Shown here: positions 13,102 to 14,346 of the stretch, in pieces
Numbering within the stretch: the first letter of the stretch is position 1
How the letters are laid out: every line of letters starts with the position of its first letter
Assembly (NCBI GenBank): GCA_043819035.1
Contig: JBDRFD010000017.1
Coordinates: 1-14,346, forward strand
Direction of reading: 5' to 3'
DNA from: UBA2144 sp043819035
GTDB taxonomy: Bacteria > Patescibacteriota > Gracilibacteria > Peribacterales > Peribacteraceae
Length of the DNA: 14,346 nucleotides
Notes under the pieces: generated by a model
What the model was told of the DNA's origin: nothing
What the model saw: only the letters and a program-made list of their open reading frames with translations
Database searches by the model: none
Program-made: the position numbers and the translations under genes

Positions 13102-13118
13102 CACATAGTGTTGATGCT

Positions 13119-14246
13119 TTAACTAAGCAATTTATTATATCTATCTACCATCTTCTCCGCAGCAAACTTTTCCATTGCAGTTTTTTGCCCCTCTTCTCCC
13201 ATTGTCTTTGATGCTAGGGCTTGTTCTATTCCCTCTTTGAGTGCTTGGGTTGAATTTGCTTTCACAATCACAGCGTCTTTCCCGTTTTCCAAGTAATCTG
13301 CGATTCCACAGGCGTCCGTCACAACTACAGGAACTCCAAACGTCATTGCTTCTGCTGCTACGAGTCCGAAGGGGTCGTGCTCGCGTGATGGGAGTACTAG
13401 GACGTCGAGGGAGCTATAGAAACTGCCTAAGTCTTCAACATGTGGGAGCAAGCTAATTAGCTTGCCTGTGCTGAGCGAAGCCGAAGTATTAGCTGATTTG
13501 CTAATTAGCTTTTCCTCTCTTCCGGTTCCGATAATAGTAAGTTGAACATCTGGAAGTTCTTTTACTGCTTCTATGAGGAGGTCGACACCTTTGTCGTGGG
13601 TAAGCCTAGATACACAACCAATGTGTATTGTTTTTGTTTTGTTTTTTGCCCTCTCCCCCAACCCCTCTCCCACGGGGAGAGGGGAATTCTTTTTATAATT
13701 GAATCTGTGGGGATCAATACCGTTTGGAATAGCTACTACCTTTTCTGCTGGCCAACCAAGCTCCTCATAGATCTTTTTACTTAAGTTCGAGACGACGATG
13801 GTAGTGACGTGTTTGCTGAGCCCTTTTAAGTTTGGAAGCCGGGGGTTTTGCTTGAGCCATCTGCCGACTCTGTCGTGCTCTAACCAGAACACTCGAGTAT
13901 TGGAATATTGGAGTAATGGGGTCAGAAGGAGTTTTTCGCTTAAGCTCAGCATGATGACAGCATCAAGGTCAGAGAATTGTTTGATTGCAGTTTGAAGTTG
14001 GTGTTGCATCTTCTTTTTTCTCCACAAAAAACTGATGGCACTCCATTTGGTAACAGGTGGAGGTCCGATATCGAGTTTCGCGGAGGGGATGTTTCGCTTT
14101 TTGCACTCTTCGAGAAGTGTCGGGCAGCTTCCCAGGAAGGCAACCGCATGCCCGCGCTTCATCAGTCCTTCCATTAGAGAGAGAACTTGGACCTCGGCTC
14201 CTCCGAAGGTGGATTCGAGCGGAAAGCGGGTGAAGAGGGTTTTCAT
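13119..14246 (-). CDS. GT4-family glycosyltransferase with in-frame repeat insertions
   Basis: This 375-residue retaining GT-B glycosyltransferase (GT4 type) probably builds cell-surface polysaccharide or glycolipid from a nucleotide sugar. N-terminal domain: FGGAEVQVLSLMEGL at 14-28. C-terminal domain: VAIPNGIDPHRF at 171-182, VSRLTHDKGVDLLIEAV at 212-228, LTIIGTGREEK at 236-246, VLVLPSREHDPFGLVAAEAM at 282-301 (D291 and E299 at the EX7E positions) and GVPVVVTDACGIADYL. Two stretches are foreign to the fold: SPLPVGEGLGER at 188-199, encoded by a REP-like palindrome, and residues 250-265, between two copies of KLIS encoded by an identical 12-bp sequence. Both lie in surface or linker positions and keep the frame. 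The start ATG has TATCAT 7 nt upstream. Donor and acceptor are not predictable. Confidence 0.92.
   Translation of the reverse strand: MKTLFTRFPLESTFGGAEVQVLSLMEGLMKRGHAVAFLGSCPTLLEECKKRNIPSAKLDIGPPPVTKWSAISFLWRKKKMQHQLQTAIKQFSDLDAVIMLSLSEKLLLTPLLQYSNTRVFWLEHDRVGRWLKQNPRLPNLKGLSKHVTTIVVSNLSKKIYEELGWPAEKVVAIPNGIDPHRFNYKKNSPLPVGEGLGERAKNKTKTIHIGCVSRLTHDKGVDLLIEAVKELPDVQLTIIGTGREEKLISKSANTSASLSTGKLISLLPHVEDLGSFYSSLDVLVLPSREHDPFGLVAAEAMTFGVPVVVTDACGIADYLENGKDAVIVKANSTQALKEGIEQALASKTMGEEGQKTAMEKFAAEKMVDRYNKLLS
13452..13511 (-). repeat. 48-nt in-frame insertion bounded by 12-bp direct repeats
   Basis: GCTAATTAGCTT occurs at 13452-13463 and at 13500-13511, exactly 48 nt (16 codons) apart. The 36 nt between (13464-13499) read on the minus strand contain ACTTCGGCTTCGCTCAGCAC, a relative of the block at 7908-7932. 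Within the glycosyltransferase this encodes KLIS, 12 foreign residues and KLIS again. Confidence 0.7.
13650..13685 (-). repeat. REP-like palindrome translated in frame
   Basis: CCCCTCTCCC (13662-13671) and GGGAGAGGGG (13675-13684) form a perfect 10-bp stem with a 3-nt loop, next to a second CCCTCTCCCC block. On the minus strand it encodes SPLPVGEGLGER inside the glycosyltransferase linker. This peptide style is known from REP-type palindromes read through in proteins. Confidence 0.7.
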
Positions 14247-14259
14247 GGTGTAAATGATA

Positions 14260-14286
14260 GTAGCAGCGACGCGGCGTCGCTGCTAC
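14260..14286. terminator. Perfect 12-bp hairpin upstream of the glycosyltransferase gene
   Basis: GTAGCAGCGACG (14260-14271) and CGTCGCTGCTAC (14275-14286) pair fully around a 3-nt loop. It lies 17 nt after the stop of the upstream minus-strand fragment and directly before the TATCAT box of the glycosyltransferase. It may end the upstream transcript, but no T tract follows. It could equally be a REP-like repeat. Confidence 0.5.
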
Positions 14287-14302
14287 GGTCCTATAAATCA
14301 GC

Positions 14303-14346
14303 TTATTTCCAGCTCTCAAGCAGCTCATTCAGGTTCTTTTCGACGA
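14303..14346 (-). CDS. C-terminal fragment of an upstream gene (partial)
   Basis: On the minus strand the frame entering from the right edge reads VEKNLNELLESWK and stops at TAA (plus-strand TTA, 14303-14305). The charged, helix-like end followed by a strong hairpin is what a gene terminus looks like, and it lies on the same strand as the glycosyltransferase, 56 nt upstream of it. Too little is visible to name a family. Confidence 0.4.
   Translation of the reverse strand, partial: VEKNLNELLESWK

Noticed and set aside
1..14346. Alternative genetic code with TGA as glycine, as in some CPR lineages
   Set aside because: TGA ends pgl, the GxxExxY gene and the amidase-SpoIID gene at the expected family lengths, and no in-frame TGA interrupts the genes.

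Overview
The window looks like chromosomal DNA from an uncultivated bacterium. It uses the standard stop codons (TGA ends the GxxExxY gene, pgl and the PGRP-SpoIID gene, so TGA is not recoded as glycine). Starts carry almost no Shine-Dalgarno sequences, and several genes have a -10-like box only 6-7 nt before the ATG. Intergenic spaces are short and packed with palindromic repeats. A Candidate Phyla Radiation lineage of the Peregrinibacteria/Peribacteria kind would fit (secreted cysteine-rich protein, small holin-like membrane protein, compact genes). This placement is an inference from gene style, not from a marker gene.

Layout. 1-1315 (minus): a large secreted cysteine-rich protein cut by the left edge. 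1441-1941 (plus): a ProX/PrdX-type Ala-tRNA(Pro) deacylase. 1997-2860 (minus): pyrF. 3019-4515 (minus): comM/yifB, divergent from yraN (4618-4980, plus). 5048-5431 (plus): a GxxExxY PD-(D/E)XK protein between copies of a terminal-inverted-repeat element. 5636-6331 and 6424-7872 (minus): pgl and zwf, the first two steps of the oxidative pentose phosphate pathway. 8097-8345 and 8402-8845 (plus): a two-helix membrane protein and an unrecognised protein with a Cys-rich tail. 8906-9052: a SAM-I-clan riboswitch in front of metK (9171-10343, plus). 10344-10749: a 406-nt gene-free stretch filled with repeats. 10750-12900 (minus): a secreted PGRP-type amidase fused to a SpoIID-type domain. 13119-14246 (minus): a GT4 glycosyltransferase carrying in-frame repeat insertions. 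14303-14346 (minus): a probable C-terminal fragment of another gene.

The least ordinary content is the repeat system. One family, about 120 bp long, has TTGTCTGAATCACGGAT termini and an inner 9-bp rhythm of the type nACGGATTn. It occurs as gene-less copies (2876-2994, 5424-5543, 10480-10600) and as a left half-element in front of the GxxExxY nuclease-like gene, whose stop codon lies inside the next copy. Related palindromes (1940-1990, 6354-6422, 7889-8018, 10625-10735) sit in other intergenic gaps, and many touch stop codons. A second, roughly 25-nt element (core CTTCGRCTT...GCTCAG) appears twice, each time between short direct repeats: once nested in an intergenic palindrome and once in frame inside the glycosyltransferase. 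A third, REP-like palindrome is also in frame in that same gene. I read the window as core housekeeping and envelope genes that several families of tiny mobile repeats have colonised, with the GxxExxY protein as a candidate partner for the largest family.
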